Origin: a bacterium
GTDB taxonomy: Bacteria > Patescibacteriota > Minisyncoccia > Moranbacterales > GWC2-37-73
Reading direction: 5' to 3'
DNA: 32,542 bases
Assembly (NCBI GenBank): GCA_003251635.1
Contig: QKEW01000016.1
Span: 1 to 32,542 of the forward strand
The translations under genes and the position numbers were made by a program. Shown one piece after another: positions 15,159 through 23,927 of the stretch. The notes beneath the pieces were generated by a model that did no database searches, was not told the origin of the DNA, and worked only from the letters and a program-made list of their open reading frames with translations. The stretch's first letter is position 1, and each line of letters begins with the position of its first letter.

Positions 15159-17774
15159 CTAACCAACAAACTCGATTTTATTCTTTTTTACGGTGAGAGA
15201 AATTTCATCTCCTTCTGTTATTTTACCCTCTATAATTTTTAAGGCAAGCTCGTCCAGAATTTCATTTTGGATAACCCGTTTCAACGGACGTGCGCCAAAG
15301 AGCGGATCAAAACCTTTTTTGGAAAGATAGTGCTCAACAATCCCTGGAATTTTTAGACTGATATCTTTTTTAGCCAACCTAGCTTGAACAACTTCAAGTT
15401 GCAGTTTAACAATTTTGGCTAAATCTTCTTTAGTCAAAGGGTGAAAAATAATGATTTCATCAATCCTATTTAAAAACTCAGGCTTGAAACTTTCACGCAA
15501 GCTGCCTAAAACCCTTTCGCGCATTTCTTTTTCACTGATTTTGTTTTCGGTTTTTTCACCATCAAAACCTAATGACCTGGATCGATAAATAATCTCCGAA
15601 CCAATATTGGAAGTCATGATGATGATCGTATTTTTAAAATTGACCACCCGACCCTTGGCATCAGTCAGGCGCCCGTCATCCATAATTTGCAACAAGACAT
15701 TGAAAACCTGCGGATGAGCTTTTTCAATTTCATCAAACAAAATTATACTATACGGTTTTTTTCGCACGATTTCCGTCAATTGACCACCTTCTTCATATCC
15801 GACATAGCCTGGCGGCGAACCAATAATTTTGGCAGTTGAATGAGCCTCCATATATTCACTCATATCCAAACGCACCAAAGATTTGGTGTCATTGAAAAGA
15901 AATTCCGCTAAAGTTTTGGCCAACTGAGTTTTTCCCACCCCAGTCGGACCCAAAAAAATGAAAGATCCGATCGGCCTGTTTTCCTCTGAAATCCCGGCTC
16001 GTGATCGACGAATGGCATTGCTCACAGTCTTGATCGCCTCGTTTTGTCCAACAACTTTTCTTTGCAACTGCTTTTCCATTTGAGCCAATTTTTCCATTTC
16101 ACCTTGAAGCATTTTAGCCAAAGGAATCCCAGTCCAACGTGCAACCACCTTGGCAATGTCTTCCGGCAAAATTTCTTCCTTCAAGATTGAACCGCTTTTT
16201 TGGATTTGATTCAATTTTTTCTCATCTTCAAGTTTCATTTTTTCCAACTGAGGAATTTTCCCATAACGTATTTCCGCCACCAAATCCAGCTGTCCATTTC
16301 TCTCAGCCACTTCAGCCTCCGACCTCAATTGATCAAGTTGCTTTTTAAATTGTCGACTCTTAGTGATCAATTCTTTTTCGGTTTTCCATTTCAAGGTCAA
16401 AGAATTTGATTTCTCTTTTAACTCAGCTAGCTCCTTATTTATTTGAGCTATCCTTTTTTTAGATTTTGGATCCTTTTCTTTTTGCAAACCCTTTTTCTCA
16501 ATTTCCAGTCGTCGGATATTTCTTTGAAATTGGTCGATTTCAATTGGCATAGAATCGATTTCCATACGCCGAGCCGAAGCAGCCTCATCAATCAAATCCA
16601 CCGCTTTGTCTGGCAAGAAACGGTCGGAAATATAGCGATGGGAAAGATTAACCGCCGCTAAAATCGCCTCATCGGTAATTTTCACTCCGTGGTGCAATTC
16701 GTATTTTTCTTTAATTCCGCGCAATATCGCTATCGCATCTTCAACCGAAGGTTCATTGACATAAACCGGCTGGAAACGGCGTTCCAAGGCCGCATCTTTT
16801 TCAATATATTTTTGATATTCCTTAGTGGTTGTCGCTCCGATTGTCCTGAGTTTTCCTCGAGCCAAAGCAGGCTTGAGCATATTGGAAGCATCAAGTGATC
16901 CCTCACTAGCTCCAGCTCCAACCAATGTGTGCAATTCATCGATAAATAAAATATATCGGCCGCTCGATTTTTCAACTTCTTTCAAAATGGCTTTGAGGCG
17001 ATCTTCAAATTCTCCCCGAAATTTAGCTCCAGCCAAAAGTGCTCCCAAATCCAAAGAAATAATTTCCTTGTCTTTCAAATTTTCCGGCACATCTCCGCCA
17101 ACAATTCGCTGGGCTAAACCTTCCGCAATCGCCGTTTTACCAGTTCCAGCCTCACCAATCAAAACGGGATTATTTTTAGTTCGGCGACTTAGCACCTGCA
17201 TTAATCTGCGAATTTCCTCGTCCCGACCGATTACCGGATCAATTTTTTCCTGACGAGCCAGATCGGTCAGGTTGAGTGTATATTTTTCAATAACCTGAAA
17301 CTTACCCTCCGGTTGAGGCGAATCAACTTTTTGTGAACCGCGAAGCTGAGAAATGATTTTCAAAGCTTTTTCGTATTCCAACCCAAAGCCCTCCAAAAAC
17401 TTCTTGCCGGGCGTGTTGGAACTCAAAGAACCCAAGAGTAAATGTTCAGTCGAGACAAATTCGTCGCCCATCTTGCCCATCTCAGCTTCGGCTTGATTCA
17501 AAATTTGGGCTAACAGTGGGGTGATAAAAATCTGACCGACTTGAACTTGTTTAGCTTTTGGATATTTTTCTATATTTTCACGCAAATCCTGTTTGATTTT
17601 TTCAAGATTCACATCAAATTTTTCCAAAATAACTTTCACGATCGAGCCTTCCTGATCGATCATGGCAGCAAGGAAGTGAAAAACATCCACCTGGGATTGA
17701 CCAAATGAAACAGCCACTTCCTGAGTCTTTTGCAAGACCTCCTGACTCTTAGTAGTAAATTTTCCAATATTCAT
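15159..17774 (-). CDS. clpB: ClpB-type AAA+ disaggregase
   Basis: The 871-residue protein has an N-terminal Clp-N domain (1-145) and AAA1 (about 165-400, Walker [15 protein letters not shown], Walker [15 protein letters not shown]). A coiled-coil middle domain follows (about 400-540, rich in K/E/Q), then AAA2 (about 545-770, Walker [15 protein letters not shown], Walker [15 protein letters not shown]) and a C-terminal small domain ([14 protein letters not shown]). The long middle domain separates ClpB from ClpA/ClpC. It reactivates aggregated proteins with DnaK in the cytoplasm. It starts 75 nt downstream of htrA. Confidence 0.96.
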   Translation of the reverse strand: MNIGKFTTKSQEVLQKTQEVAVSFGQSQVDVFHFLAAMIDQEGSIVKVILEKFDVNLEKIKQDLRENIEKYPKAKQVQVGQIFITPLLAQILNQAEAEMGKMGDEFVSTEHLLLGSLSSNTPGKKFLEGFGLEYEKALKIISQLRGSQKVDSPQPEGKFQVIEKYTLNLTDLARQEKIDPVIGRDEEIRRLMQVLSRRTKNNPVLIGEAGTGKTAIAEGLAQRIVGGDVPENLKDKEIISLDLGALLAGAKFRGEFEDRLKAILKEVEKSSGRYILFIDELHTLVGAGASEGSLDASNMLKPALARGKLRTIGATTTKEYQKYIEKDAALERRFQPVYVNEPSVEDAIAILRGIKEKYELHHGVKITDEAILAAVNLSHRYISDRFLPDKAVDLIDEAASARRMEIDSMPIEIDQFQRNIRRLEIEKKGLQKEKDPKSKKRIAQINKELAELKEKSNSLTLKWKTEKELITKSRQFKKQLDQLRSEAEVAERNGQLDLVAEIRYGKIPQLEKMKLEDEKKLNQIQKSGSILKEEILPEDIAKVVARWTGIPLAKMLQGEMEKLAQMEKQLQRKVVGQNEAIKTVSNAIRRSRAGISEENRPIGSFIFLGPTGVGKTQLAKTLAEFLFNDTKSLVRLDMSEYMEAHSTAKIIGSPPGYVGYEEGGQLTEIVRKKPYSIILFDEIEKAHPQVFNVLLQIMDDGRLTDAKGRVVNFKNTIIIMTSNIGSEIIYRSRSLGFDGEKTENKISEKEMRERVLGSLRESFKPEFLNRIDEIIIFHPLTKEDLAKIVKLQLEVVQARLAKKDISLKIPGIVEHYLSKKGFDPLFGARPLKRVIQNEILDELALKIIEGKITEGDEISLTVKKNKIEFVG

Positions 17775-17848
17775 ATGTTTATTTGAAATAAAAATAAATT
17801 AATTGGACAAATTGGGTAAACTTTTTCGAGTCTCAAATTTTCGAGTTT

Positions 17849-19135
17849 TTATTGAATTCGCTCTTCCAGAACAACTCCGACTTCTTTTTCCTTGCCTTTG
17901 CTCCAGACTTTCAAATTAACCCGATCGCCCACATTTTTACTCGAAATCAAACCTTCCAAGGGATTATCCTTGTCTATCTTAATACCATCAAATTCCAAAA
18001 TAATGTCATTTTCCATGATACCCGCCTTATCCGCCGGCGAACCCGGAATCACAGCCAACTCAGAAACTTTTGCTCCCCTTTGAACCAAAACACCATAGGT
18101 ATAGGGTAAATTGTTTTCTTTTTGAAGCTCGGCGCTCATTTCCAAATATCGCACTCCCAGAAAAGGTGTGGAAATTTTTCCCGTTTGCTTAACCTGGGAA
18201 ACCACCTTTTCAATTTGGTCTATCGGCAAGGCAAATCCGATATTTTGAGCATCTACTGCCATCGCCACATTTACCCCAACGACTTTTCCTTCCAAGTTAA
18301 TCAAGGGGCCACCGGAATTTCCTGGATTAATGGCTGCGTCAGTTTGAATGATGTCAGTCAATCGCTCCAATCCCGTGCCGGTTTGATCTCCAGCCATAAC
18401 CGTTCGACCTAAACCGGAAACAATTCCTTTACTGATCGTATTGGAAAATTCACCCAAAGAGTTTCCAATGGCAATCACTGTCTGGCCCAAATGAATATCC
18501 TGCTCGGATCCTAATTCCAAAACCGGAAAATCACTGCCCTCAATCTTAATTATGGCAATGTCCCGGACCGGATCACGGGCTAAAACATGCGCTGAATATT
18601 CTTGTCCATCATTGGTTGTCACCGAATAATCAGCTTGCTCATCTTCAACTACGTGCTTGTTAGTCACAATCATCCCGTCACTTGAAACTAAAAATCCACT
18701 ACCACCGCTAACTTGTTGCTGGGTATATTCTTCCGGTATGTTCCAGTTAAAATTAAACCAATCAAATTGTTGATTCAAAACCTTCACCTGTTTAGTGGCA
18801 CTGATGCTAACCACGGCTGGAGAAGCTTTTTCCACCATTTGAACAATTTTCGAGTCTTCACCCAGCAAATCCACATTTCCACCCAAAGCCTCTCGGCCGG
18901 ATTCATTTTTTCCATCAATAACCGAGTCCGGAAAATTATTCAGAAAAACTCGGCTAGCCATAAAACCAAAAACTGAACCAAAAAAACTAGAAATAATTAT
19001 AACTCCAACAATCAAGCTCGTCTGGCTTTTATTTTTATAAATTTCAGCTTGATCGCTTTCGGGATGATCTAAATTAGCTTGATCAACCACATTTTCTTCA
19101 TAATTGATGCTTTCTGAACTATTTTCATTTTCCAT
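17849..19135 (-). CDS. HtrA/DegP-like serine protease, membrane-anchored, active triad
   Basis: The 428-residue protein has an acidic cytoplasmic N-terminus (1-37), one TM segment (about 40-60), a trypsin-like domain (about 95-315) and one PDZ domain (about 325-425, SPADKAGIMENDIILEFDG). The triad is complete: His161 in VTNKHVVED, Asp192 in PVRDIAIIKI and Ser274 in NPGNSGGPL. It degrades or refolds misfolded proteins outside the cytoplasmic membrane. An inactive paralogue lies two genes downstream. Confidence 0.95.
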   Translation of the reverse strand: MENENSSESINYEENVVDQANLDHPESDQAEIYKNKSQTSLIVGVIIISSFFGSVFGFMASRVFLNNFPDSVIDGKNESGREALGGNVDLLGEDSKIVQMVEKASPAVVSISATKQVKVLNQQFDWFNFNWNIPEEYTQQQVSGGSGFLVSSDGMIVTNKHVVEDEQADYSVTTNDGQEYSAHVLARDPVRDIAIIKIEGSDFPVLELGSEQDIHLGQTVIAIGNSLGEFSNTISKGIVSGLGRTVMAGDQTGTGLERLTDIIQTDAAINPGNSGGPLINLEGKVVGVNVAMAVDAQNIGFALPIDQIEKVVSQVKQTGKISTPFLGVRYLEMSAELQKENNLPYTYGVLVQRGAKVSELAVIPGSPADKAGIMENDIILEFDGIKIDKDNPLEGLISSKNVGDRVNLKVWSKGKEKEVGVVLEERIQ

Positions 19136-19215
19136 AGCCTTTAAAAATCAAAACCCAACTTCAAAATTATGAAAGTCGAGTCTTGACTGAAAAACAATAA
19201 AATAATAAACCGATT

Positions 19216-19398
19216 CTATTCCTCCAATGAAATTGCATTTACCGGGCAAGCGTCAACTGCCGCCTGACAATCACAACCTTCACAATTTTCTTTTGCTACA
19301 TGAGATTTCCCATCTTCAATTTTAAAAACTTCTGGACAAAGAGATGAACAAGTTCCACAACCGATGCACAAATCTTTGTTTACTACTGCCTTTGCCAT
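19216..19398 (-). CDS. Small ferredoxin, one [4Fe-4S] cluster
   Basis: The 60-residue protein has CIGCGTCSSLCPEVF and a distal CEGCDCQAAVDACPV. The arrangement fits single-cluster ferredoxins of the Thermotoga/Desulfovibrio type, in which three Cys from the first motif and the distal CP Cys bind the cluster. The other Cys residues may be spare or form a disulphide. It is a candidate electron acceptor for the por complex. It is flanked by htrA and the foldase gene. Confidence 0.9.
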   Translation of the reverse strand: MAKAVVNKDLCIGCGTCSSLCPEVFKIEDGKSHVAKENCEGCDCQAAVDACPVNAISLEE

Positions 19399-19473
19399 AA
19401 TTTTTCTCCGCCAAAATCTTCAGCCTCCACTGAAACTTTCTTTGGAATAAATTAATTATTAATTCACAGCGTC

Positions 19474-20565
19474 TCAAAAAAACAATGACGCATCCCCGTC
19501 TATATTATCATACATTTGCTTTTCAAACACCTTCATATCCTGAGATTCAAATTCTATCAATGCTTCTTCATTGTTCCAAACATATCCGGGAAGCAAAACT
19601 TTCACATTCATTTTTTGCATCTGGGTCTTAAGCCAATCAGCAAAACTTTCCTTTCGCACAAAAATCTGTCTCAAGCGCACCGTATCAACCTCATTCTCCT
19701 TTTTGCTTTCTTCAACTTCAACTATATGATAACCCAATTCGCTTTCAATGATTTCTCTTTTTAATTGATCAGTATCTGATTCCTCGGAAAAGATTTTCTC
19801 GGCTACCTCTGGAATTACCTGATCTTTAGCGATCCAACCAATTTCTCCACCCTCATCCACAGACTGACCCTCTGAATAAGTACGCACAACCTGGACAAAA
19901 TCTTTCCCTTCCAACAATTCAGCCCGGGCTTTTTCAATTTTTCCCAGAGCTTCTTTATTGTATTCATTTTCACTCATCACGGCTTCTTTCAGTTTTTGAC
20001 CATAAATATCCGGCAAAGCGATTCTTTGTTTGAATTTGTCCAAATCCCAGCCATAAAGATCTTGCAAATTTTGAGTAACCTGCTGATCGGTGCCATTTTC
20101 CAAAACCTGTTGCCCAATCAAAGAATCAATTTCCAATGAAGAAATTTCAATGCCTTTTTCTTTGGCCAAAATCTCAATTCCTGCATCTTCAACCAATTTG
20201 TTCAAAATATCTTTTTCTTTTATCTTCAAACGCTTGCGGCCATCAGCCGTAGAAAAATCAATTCGAATGCCAACATCGGAAAAATTCTGATTCTCATAGA
20301 AATGTTCCAATGCCTTCAAGTTTTCCTGCAAATCATGGTTATAGATAATTTTTTGATCATTAACAACCACCGCCGGATAGGCAATTTTTTGAGATAGGCG
20401 ACCCAGCCAACTTTCCTGATCAAAATCGGTCAAATAAAAACTGCCTAAAAAACTGACCACCAAAATCAAAATCAAAACAGAAAAAGCAATCAAGACTGTT
20501 TTGAGTCTGAATTTCTTTTCTTGCTTTTCTCTTTTTTCCTCTTTTTTATCCTGTTGATTTTTCAT
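19474..20565 (-). CDS. Membrane-anchored parvulin-type peptidyl-prolyl isomerase/foldase (SurA/PrsA-like)
   Basis: The 363-residue protein has a charged N-terminus, one TM anchor (about 27-49), a SurA-N-like helical region (about 65-200) and a rotamase core (about 205-290). The core contains LEGKDFVQVVRTYSEG, GGEIGWIAKDQVIPEVAEKIF and ELGYHIVEVEES. These are parvulin motifs. A C-terminal extension of about 70 residues follows. It should assist folding of exported proteins. The downstream neighbours are ferredoxin and htrA. Confidence 0.9.
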   Translation of the reverse strand: MKNQQDKKEEKREKQEKKFRLKTVLIAFSVLILILVVSFLGSFYLTDFDQESWLGRLSQKIAYPAVVVNDQKIIYNHDLQENLKALEHFYENQNFSDVGIRIDFSTADGRKRLKIKEKDILNKLVEDAGIEILAKEKGIEISSLEIDSLIGQQVLENGTDQQVTQNLQDLYGWDLDKFKQRIALPDIYGQKLKEAVMSENEYNKEALGKIEKARAELLEGKDFVQVVRTYSEGQSVDEGGEIGWIAKDQVIPEVAEKIFSEESDTDQLKREIIESELGYHIVEVEESKKENEVDTVRLRQIFVRKESFADWLKTQMQKMNVKVLLPGYVWNNEEALIEFESQDMKVFEKQMYDNIDGDASLFF

Positions 20566-20589
20566 ATTTCAAATATTGCTCACACTAAA

Positions 20590-21000
20590 TTAGAGTCGAA
20601 AAAACTGCCTCCACCATTTCTGATAATTTTTCAAATTCTGAGTCGATCCAGCTTTTGAATTGTCTGCAAGCTGACTGCCCTGATTTTTTTCGATTTCCAA
20701 ATCGCTTTGCCCAGAATGAACGGTCGGTCGGATTTCCACTACCTTTTCATCCTCCTTCTTTAAATTTAATTTTTCCTTGGCGATTTTCTCCCGAAATTCA
20801 TCGCTGTCAAAATAGGCAATTTTTTCCTGCAAAGTAGTATTTTCCATTCTGATCTTATCCGCTTGGGCTCTCAAGTCTTCAATTTCTTTTTCAATTTGAC
20901 GCCCCCGATAGGATTGTTTACTGGCAGCATAAACCACCCAACCAGCCAAAAAGCTGCCTAAAACAAAAATTGTGATTGCTAAATAAGCTTTTTTCTTCAT
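20590..21000 (-). CDS. FtsB/DivIC-like septum formation initiator
   Basis: The 136-residue bitopic protein has a short cytoplasmic N-terminus, a TM (about 7-26) and a coiled coil (about 30-70, IEKEIEDLRAQADKIRMENTTLQEKI). The hallmark DSDEFREKIAKEKLNLKKEDEKVV follows, then a low-complexity tail ending WWRQFFRL. This is the FtsB/DivIC layout, linking divisome proteins outside the membrane. It is co-directional with the foldase gene 25 nt downstream. Confidence 0.85.
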   Translation of the reverse strand: MKKKAYLAITIFVLGSFLAGWVVYAASKQSYRGRQIEKEIEDLRAQADKIRMENTTLQEKIAYFDSDEFREKIAKEKLNLKKEDEKVVEIRPTVHSGQSDLEIEKNQGSQLADNSKAGSTQNLKNYQKWWRQFFRL

Positions 21001-21036
21001 GCCTCCAAAAACTCTTAATCTCTAATTATTTTTCGA

Positions 21037-21141
21037 TTAAAACATCGGTGCCAAAGAAAAACCAATCATGGACAAAACCACCAGGATTGAAATAAAAATC
21101 CAGGCAATTTTGATTTTCTTTTTGTGCTTTTGATAACTCAT
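21037..21141 (-). CDS. 34-aa single-pass membrane miniprotein
   Basis: This is too short for the ORF track. ATG 21141 to TAA 21037 encodes a basic head (MSYQKHKKKIK) and one hydrophobic helix (IAWIFISILVVLSMIGFSL). A well-formed promoter ends exactly one -10 distance upstream, so transcription should start at the ATG, and ftsB-like follows after 36 nt. Promoter position and charge/TM layout support a real gene; the function is unknown but plausibly linked to division. Confidence 0.7.
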   Translation of the reverse strand: MSYQKHKKKIKIAWIFISILVVLSMIGFSLAPMF

Positions 21142-21147
21142 AGCTTA

Positions 21148-21175
21148 ATTATAGTAAATTTTAAAACTTAGGCAA
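21148..21175 (-). promoter_or_regulatory. Promoter of the miniprotein-ftsB operon, leaderless
   Basis: The minus strand has TTGCCT (21175-21170), a 16-bp spacer, then TATAAT (21153-21148). The miniprotein ATG is 7 nt after the -10, so the mRNA should be leaderless. A similar AAATTTGCCT lies upstream of the aminotransferase gene (about 10780-10790). Confidence 0.65.
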
Positions 21176-21236
21176 ATTTAAAAAAAATAGAAATCAAAAA
21201 GATTCATTGAAAATTTGCCCCATCTTCAAAACAAAT

Positions 21237-21737
21237 CTAGGTTGAACATTTGCGATCAATTTCACCATCGCTTCTTTTCTCTGCCCAAAACCAAAGCCCC
21301 GCCCAAATTAAAACTGGCAAAAATCCCACCAACCAGCTACCTTTCAACATTGAGAGGTGGATTCCCGTGAAAATAAAAGCGACGTAGGCTAAACGTTGAA
21401 AATTTTTCCATTTTCCTTTCAGAAATTTTTGCGAAAAACGATTGGAGGTCAGAAATGGAAAAAGCATGGCTACCAAAGCCAAGCTTCCCCAACCAAAGAA
21501 ACTGTTAGGGCTCCAAAATGATGAATCCAGCAAAAAGTCAGCCAAATGCCCACTGGCTGTCAAAAAAATCAAAACATGTAAAAGTGCACTCAAGCCACAC
21601 AAAATTCCCAGAATTTTTCTCTTGCAAACGATATATATGAAAAATTTTTTTTGAAAAATATCCGCCAAAGGGCGCGAATACAAGATGACAATCAAAAGCC
21701 ACCAACTAAGCTCAGCAAAAAACACATTGAACTCCAT
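21237..21737 (-). CDS. Ferric-reductase-like transmembrane protein (MsrQ/YedZ-type haem-b membrane protein)
   Basis: The 166-residue protein has about 5-6 TM segments. Candidate haem ligands are His in CGLSALLHVLIFL and His in AFIFTGIHLSML, on separate helices. KWKNFQRLAYVAFIFTGIHL resembles the (W)xxLHRLxYxxxxxxxxH signature of MsrQ-like proteins. Those accept electrons at the membrane and pass them outward or to a partner. Here the partner may be the anchored ferredoxin encoded 12 nt upstream. No MsrP-type molybdoprotein is in the window. Confidence 0.75.
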   Translation of the reverse strand: MEFNVFFAELSWWLLIVILYSRPLADIFQKKFFIYIVCKRKILGILCGLSALLHVLIFLTASGHLADFLLDSSFWSPNSFFGWGSLALVAMLFPFLTSNRFSQKFLKGKWKNFQRLAYVAFIFTGIHLSMLKGSWLVGFLPVLIWAGLWFWAEKRSDGEIDRKCST

Positions 21738-21749
21738 ATTTTTTATTTT

Positions 21750-22172
21750 TTAAGAAATTGAAATAGCACTGGCCGGGCAGGAAGAAATGGCTTCTTGCAC
21801 TTCAGCTCCGCCCAAATTTTCCTGCGAAATAACCTGGGCCTTGCGGGTCGTCAGACTCATTTGAAAATTATCCGGCGCCAAACGCACACAGCGTCCACAA
21901 CCCCGACATCTTTGCGGATCGACCGCTAACTTTCTTTCCACTGTTTGTATGTTATCAGAAACTTGAGAATTGTCCGCTCCGCTCACATTGGAATTTTCTG
22001 AAGTTGTGCTTGAGCTGGTAACTGAAGTATTTTCTTTTATGTTTGAACTTGAACTGTTTTCATCAAGCTCTGGAATTGTTTCATCATTTTGGCCATTGGA
22101 CCACAAAAAACCGGCTCCGCCCAAGGTCAAAACCGCAATCAACCCCGCCCAAATTTTTTTCGCCTTATCCAT
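21750..22172 (-). CDS. Membrane-anchored ferredoxin-domain protein
   Basis: The 140-residue protein has an N-terminal TM or signal anchor (about 8-25) and a Ser/Thr/Asn-rich linker (about 30-78). A C-terminal single-cluster ferredoxin domain (about 80-140) contains CRGCGRCVRLAPDNF and a distal SSCPASA. As in some single-cluster ferredoxins, Ala replaces the Cys before Pro in the first motif, leaving four Cys for one cluster. The Ser-rich linker suggests the domain is on the outer face, though the opposite orientation cannot be excluded. It is encoded directly before the haem-b membrane protein, behind palindromic promoter copy 2 with a leader of about 75 nt. Confidence 0.8.
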   Translation of the reverse strand: MDKAKKIWAGLIAVLTLGGAGFLWSNGQNDETIPELDENSSSSNIKENTSVTSSSTTSENSNVSGADNSQVSDNIQTVERKLAVDPQRCRGCGRCVRLAPDNFQMSLTTRKAQVISQENLGGAEVQEAISSCPASAISIS

Positions 22173-22252
22173 GCTATTTTGAAAAATTATTTGCTTATTA
22201 TTTCGAGTTTAGTACGTCATTTATTGGTAATAAATTGCAGGAATTGGTAAGT

Positions 22253-22270
22253 ATTATAATACGTATTATT
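22253..22270 (-). promoter_or_regulatory. Palindromic promoter element, copy 2 (anchored ferredoxin operon)
   Basis: The minus strand reads AATAATACGTATTATAAT and then ACTTACCAA, identical to copy 1 over 27 nt. The element lies in the gap after the Nudix gene. A second TTACCAAT occurs about 20 nt downstream in the leader. Confidence 0.65.
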
Positions 22271-22273
22271 TTT

Positions 22274-22726
22274 CTAAAATTTATTATGCTTAATAACTTG
22301 TTCGAAAAGTTCTTTTAATTCAGGAAAAGTAAGTGAGTTCAGAACTTTTTCTTTACCCATCCACTCAATTTTTTTCAATTCGTTGGTATATTCAATTTTT
22401 CCTCTTTCCAAAAACTCTGCCAGAAATATTTGATATGATCCCCTGCATCCAACTCTTTCAACTTTTTTTTTATTGAAAACAAACTCATGCTTCAAATCAG
22501 TAACTTTCAATCCATATTGATTCGCATCCAAATTCAACTCTTCTTTTATTTCTCTTTTAGCACAATTTTCCATAGATTCATCACCTTCTTGCGCTCCGCC
22601 AACAAAACTAACATTTCCGGTTTTGGCATTTTCAACCACTAAAAACAAAGTTTTTCCATCAACTTTTTGATAAAAAATTATCAATGCCCCCTTGAATATC
22701 TTTTTATTTTCCATATCAACTTTCAT
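22274..22726 (-). CDS. Nudix hydrolase
   Basis: The 150-residue protein has a complete Nudix box, GAQEGDESMENCAKREIKEELNLD (G-x5-E-x7-REUxEExGU type, about residues 42-65), so it should hydrolyse a nucleoside diphosphate linked to another moiety. The substrate cannot be told. It starts 5 nt after the HD gene stop and is the last gene of a deaminase-HD-Nudix operon, which fits nucleotide-pool cleaning or salvage. Confidence 0.92.
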   Translation of the reverse strand: MKVDMENKKIFKGALIIFYQKVDGKTLFLVVENAKTGNVSFVGGAQEGDESMENCAKREIKEELNLDANQYGLKVTDLKHEFVFNKKKVERVGCRGSYQIFLAEFLERGKIEYTNELKKIEWMGKEKVLNSLTFPELKELFEQVIKHNKF

Positions 22727-22731
22727 AAAAA

Positions 22732-23322
22732 TTATTTTTCACTTTCAATCTCCTCCTTAGCTTCATCATAAAAACTTCGGGCCAATTCTTTGGCTTCGGG
22801 CGTTATGATCCGGGAAAAATAATAATCCATGTTTTTATGCATTTCTTCCTTGGTTTTGCCTTGATCCTTCCATCTTTTCACTCTTCGCAAAGCTTTGTCT
22901 TCAAAAAAAGACAAGCAATCGCTGTCGCAAAGAACATTTTGATCCTCATCGCCTCCAGTTTCATGACTGGCAATCAGATGTTTGACTCTTGCAATAAATT
23001 CCTCGTCAGCTCCATGACTTAGCAAAAATTTTTCAGCTTCCTGAACACTCAAATCCTGATGCTTTCGCAAAGCTTCCGGATCGTCCGATCCGGCTTTCCA
23101 GTCGCCATGGATGGCACGCTCCACATCGTGCAAAGCGGCCGCCACCAACAAAGCCTCATCTGCTTCGGGTTTTATTTTTTTGACCCAAGCCACCGTTTGT
23201 CGCGAATGCTTGATATCATTTTTGTCTTCACTTTTTTCAAACAAACTCTCAAACCAAGCTTGAGATTTTTCCAAAGTTTCCATTTTTACCTGTTCAATTT
23301 CCATTTCTTTTTCCTTGATCAT
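22732..23322 (-). CDS. HD-domain hydrolase-like protein
   Basis: About 196 residues from ATG 23322 (MIKEKEMEIEQ); the ORF-track start at 23388 would overlap the deaminase gene. The HD motif is visible as His in KHSRQTVAWV, His-Asp in AAALHDVERAIHGDW, a further His in VKHLIASHETGGDE and Asp in VLCDSDCLSFFE. This fits a metal-dependent phosphohydrolase of unassigned substrate. The last 74 codons are duplicated at 26127. It is in an operon with the deaminase and Nudix genes. Confidence 0.85.
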   Translation of the reverse strand: MIKEKEMEIEQVKMETLEKSQAWFESLFEKSEDKNDIKHSRQTVAWVKKIKPEADEALLVAAALHDVERAIHGDWKAGSDDPEALRKHQDLSVQEAEKFLLSHGADEEFIARVKHLIASHETGGDEDQNVLCDSDCLSFFEDKALRRVKRWKDQGKTKEEMHKNMDYYFSRIITPEAKELARSFYDEAKEEIESEK

Positions 23323-23341
23323 TTTTGCAGATATTAAAAAA

Positions 23342-23890
23342 TTATTTCTTCTCACCAAAATAGCCCAGCATCTTGGTTGGCCATTCAATATTTCCTCTTT
23401 TTATTTCATCACGAAAAAAAGAAATCATAAAATTTTTGGGTTCATCTGAAATAGGAACATGAATTATTTCCGGCCAAAATTCTCTGTAACGATTCCCGAT
23501 ATTGTCATGTGCAACATCACAAGCTCCTCCATTGGGATCCTTTTGAATATAGACAATCCTATCGACATTATTGGCAACACAAGCTCCGAGACATTGCAAG
23601 CAAGGTTCCAATGTTGAATAAATCGTCTTTATTTTTTTCTCTTTTGCCGCATCATAGAGTTTTTCTCCATTTCGTATAATTAGCAAATTTTCAGCATGAT
23701 TGACGAAGGATTTTTGCTTATTAATTTCATTGCCAGCCGAACCAATAATCTTACCATCAATAGCCAAAATAGCCCCAACTGGATAATTGACTCCCTTTTG
23801 ACAAGTTTCTCTGGCAATTTCAATAGCCTGATTCAAACATTCTTTATCAAATTTCGTCAGATTACTTTCCTTATTTTTTCCTTTGGTCAT
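23342..23890 (-). CDS. Cytidine/deoxycytidylate deaminase-family enzyme
   Basis: About 182 residues. The zinc motif is complete: HAE in FVNHAENLLII and PCxxC in TLEPCLQCLGACV. This is the CMP/dCMP-deaminase or tRNA/guanine-deaminase superfamily; the substrate is not resolved. The ORF track starts at TTG 23899. ATG 23890 is preferred because the palindromic promoter puts transcription start about 9 nt upstream of it. It is the first gene of the deaminase-HD-Nudix operon. Confidence 0.87.
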   Translation of the reverse strand: MTKGKNKESNLTKFDKECLNQAIEIARETCQKGVNYPVGAILAIDGKIIGSAGNEINKQKSFVNHAENLLIIRNGEKLYDAAKEKKIKTIYSTLEPCLQCLGACVANNVDRIVYIQKDPNGGACDVAHDNIGNRYREFWPEIIHVPISDEPKNFMISFFRDEIKRGNIEWPTKMLGYFGEKK

Positions 23891-23905
23891 ATTTTTCAAT
23901 GAAGT

Positions 23906-23923
23906 ATTATAATGCGTATTATT
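23906..23923 (-). promoter_or_regulatory. Palindromic promoter element, copy 3 (deaminase operon)
   Basis: The minus strand reads AATAATACGCATTATAAT, with one substitution in the palindrome centre. TATAAT ends 15 nt before the deaminase ATG, predicting a leader of about 9 nt. The TTACCAA tail is not conserved in this copy. Confidence 0.6.
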
Positions 23924-23927
23924 TAAA

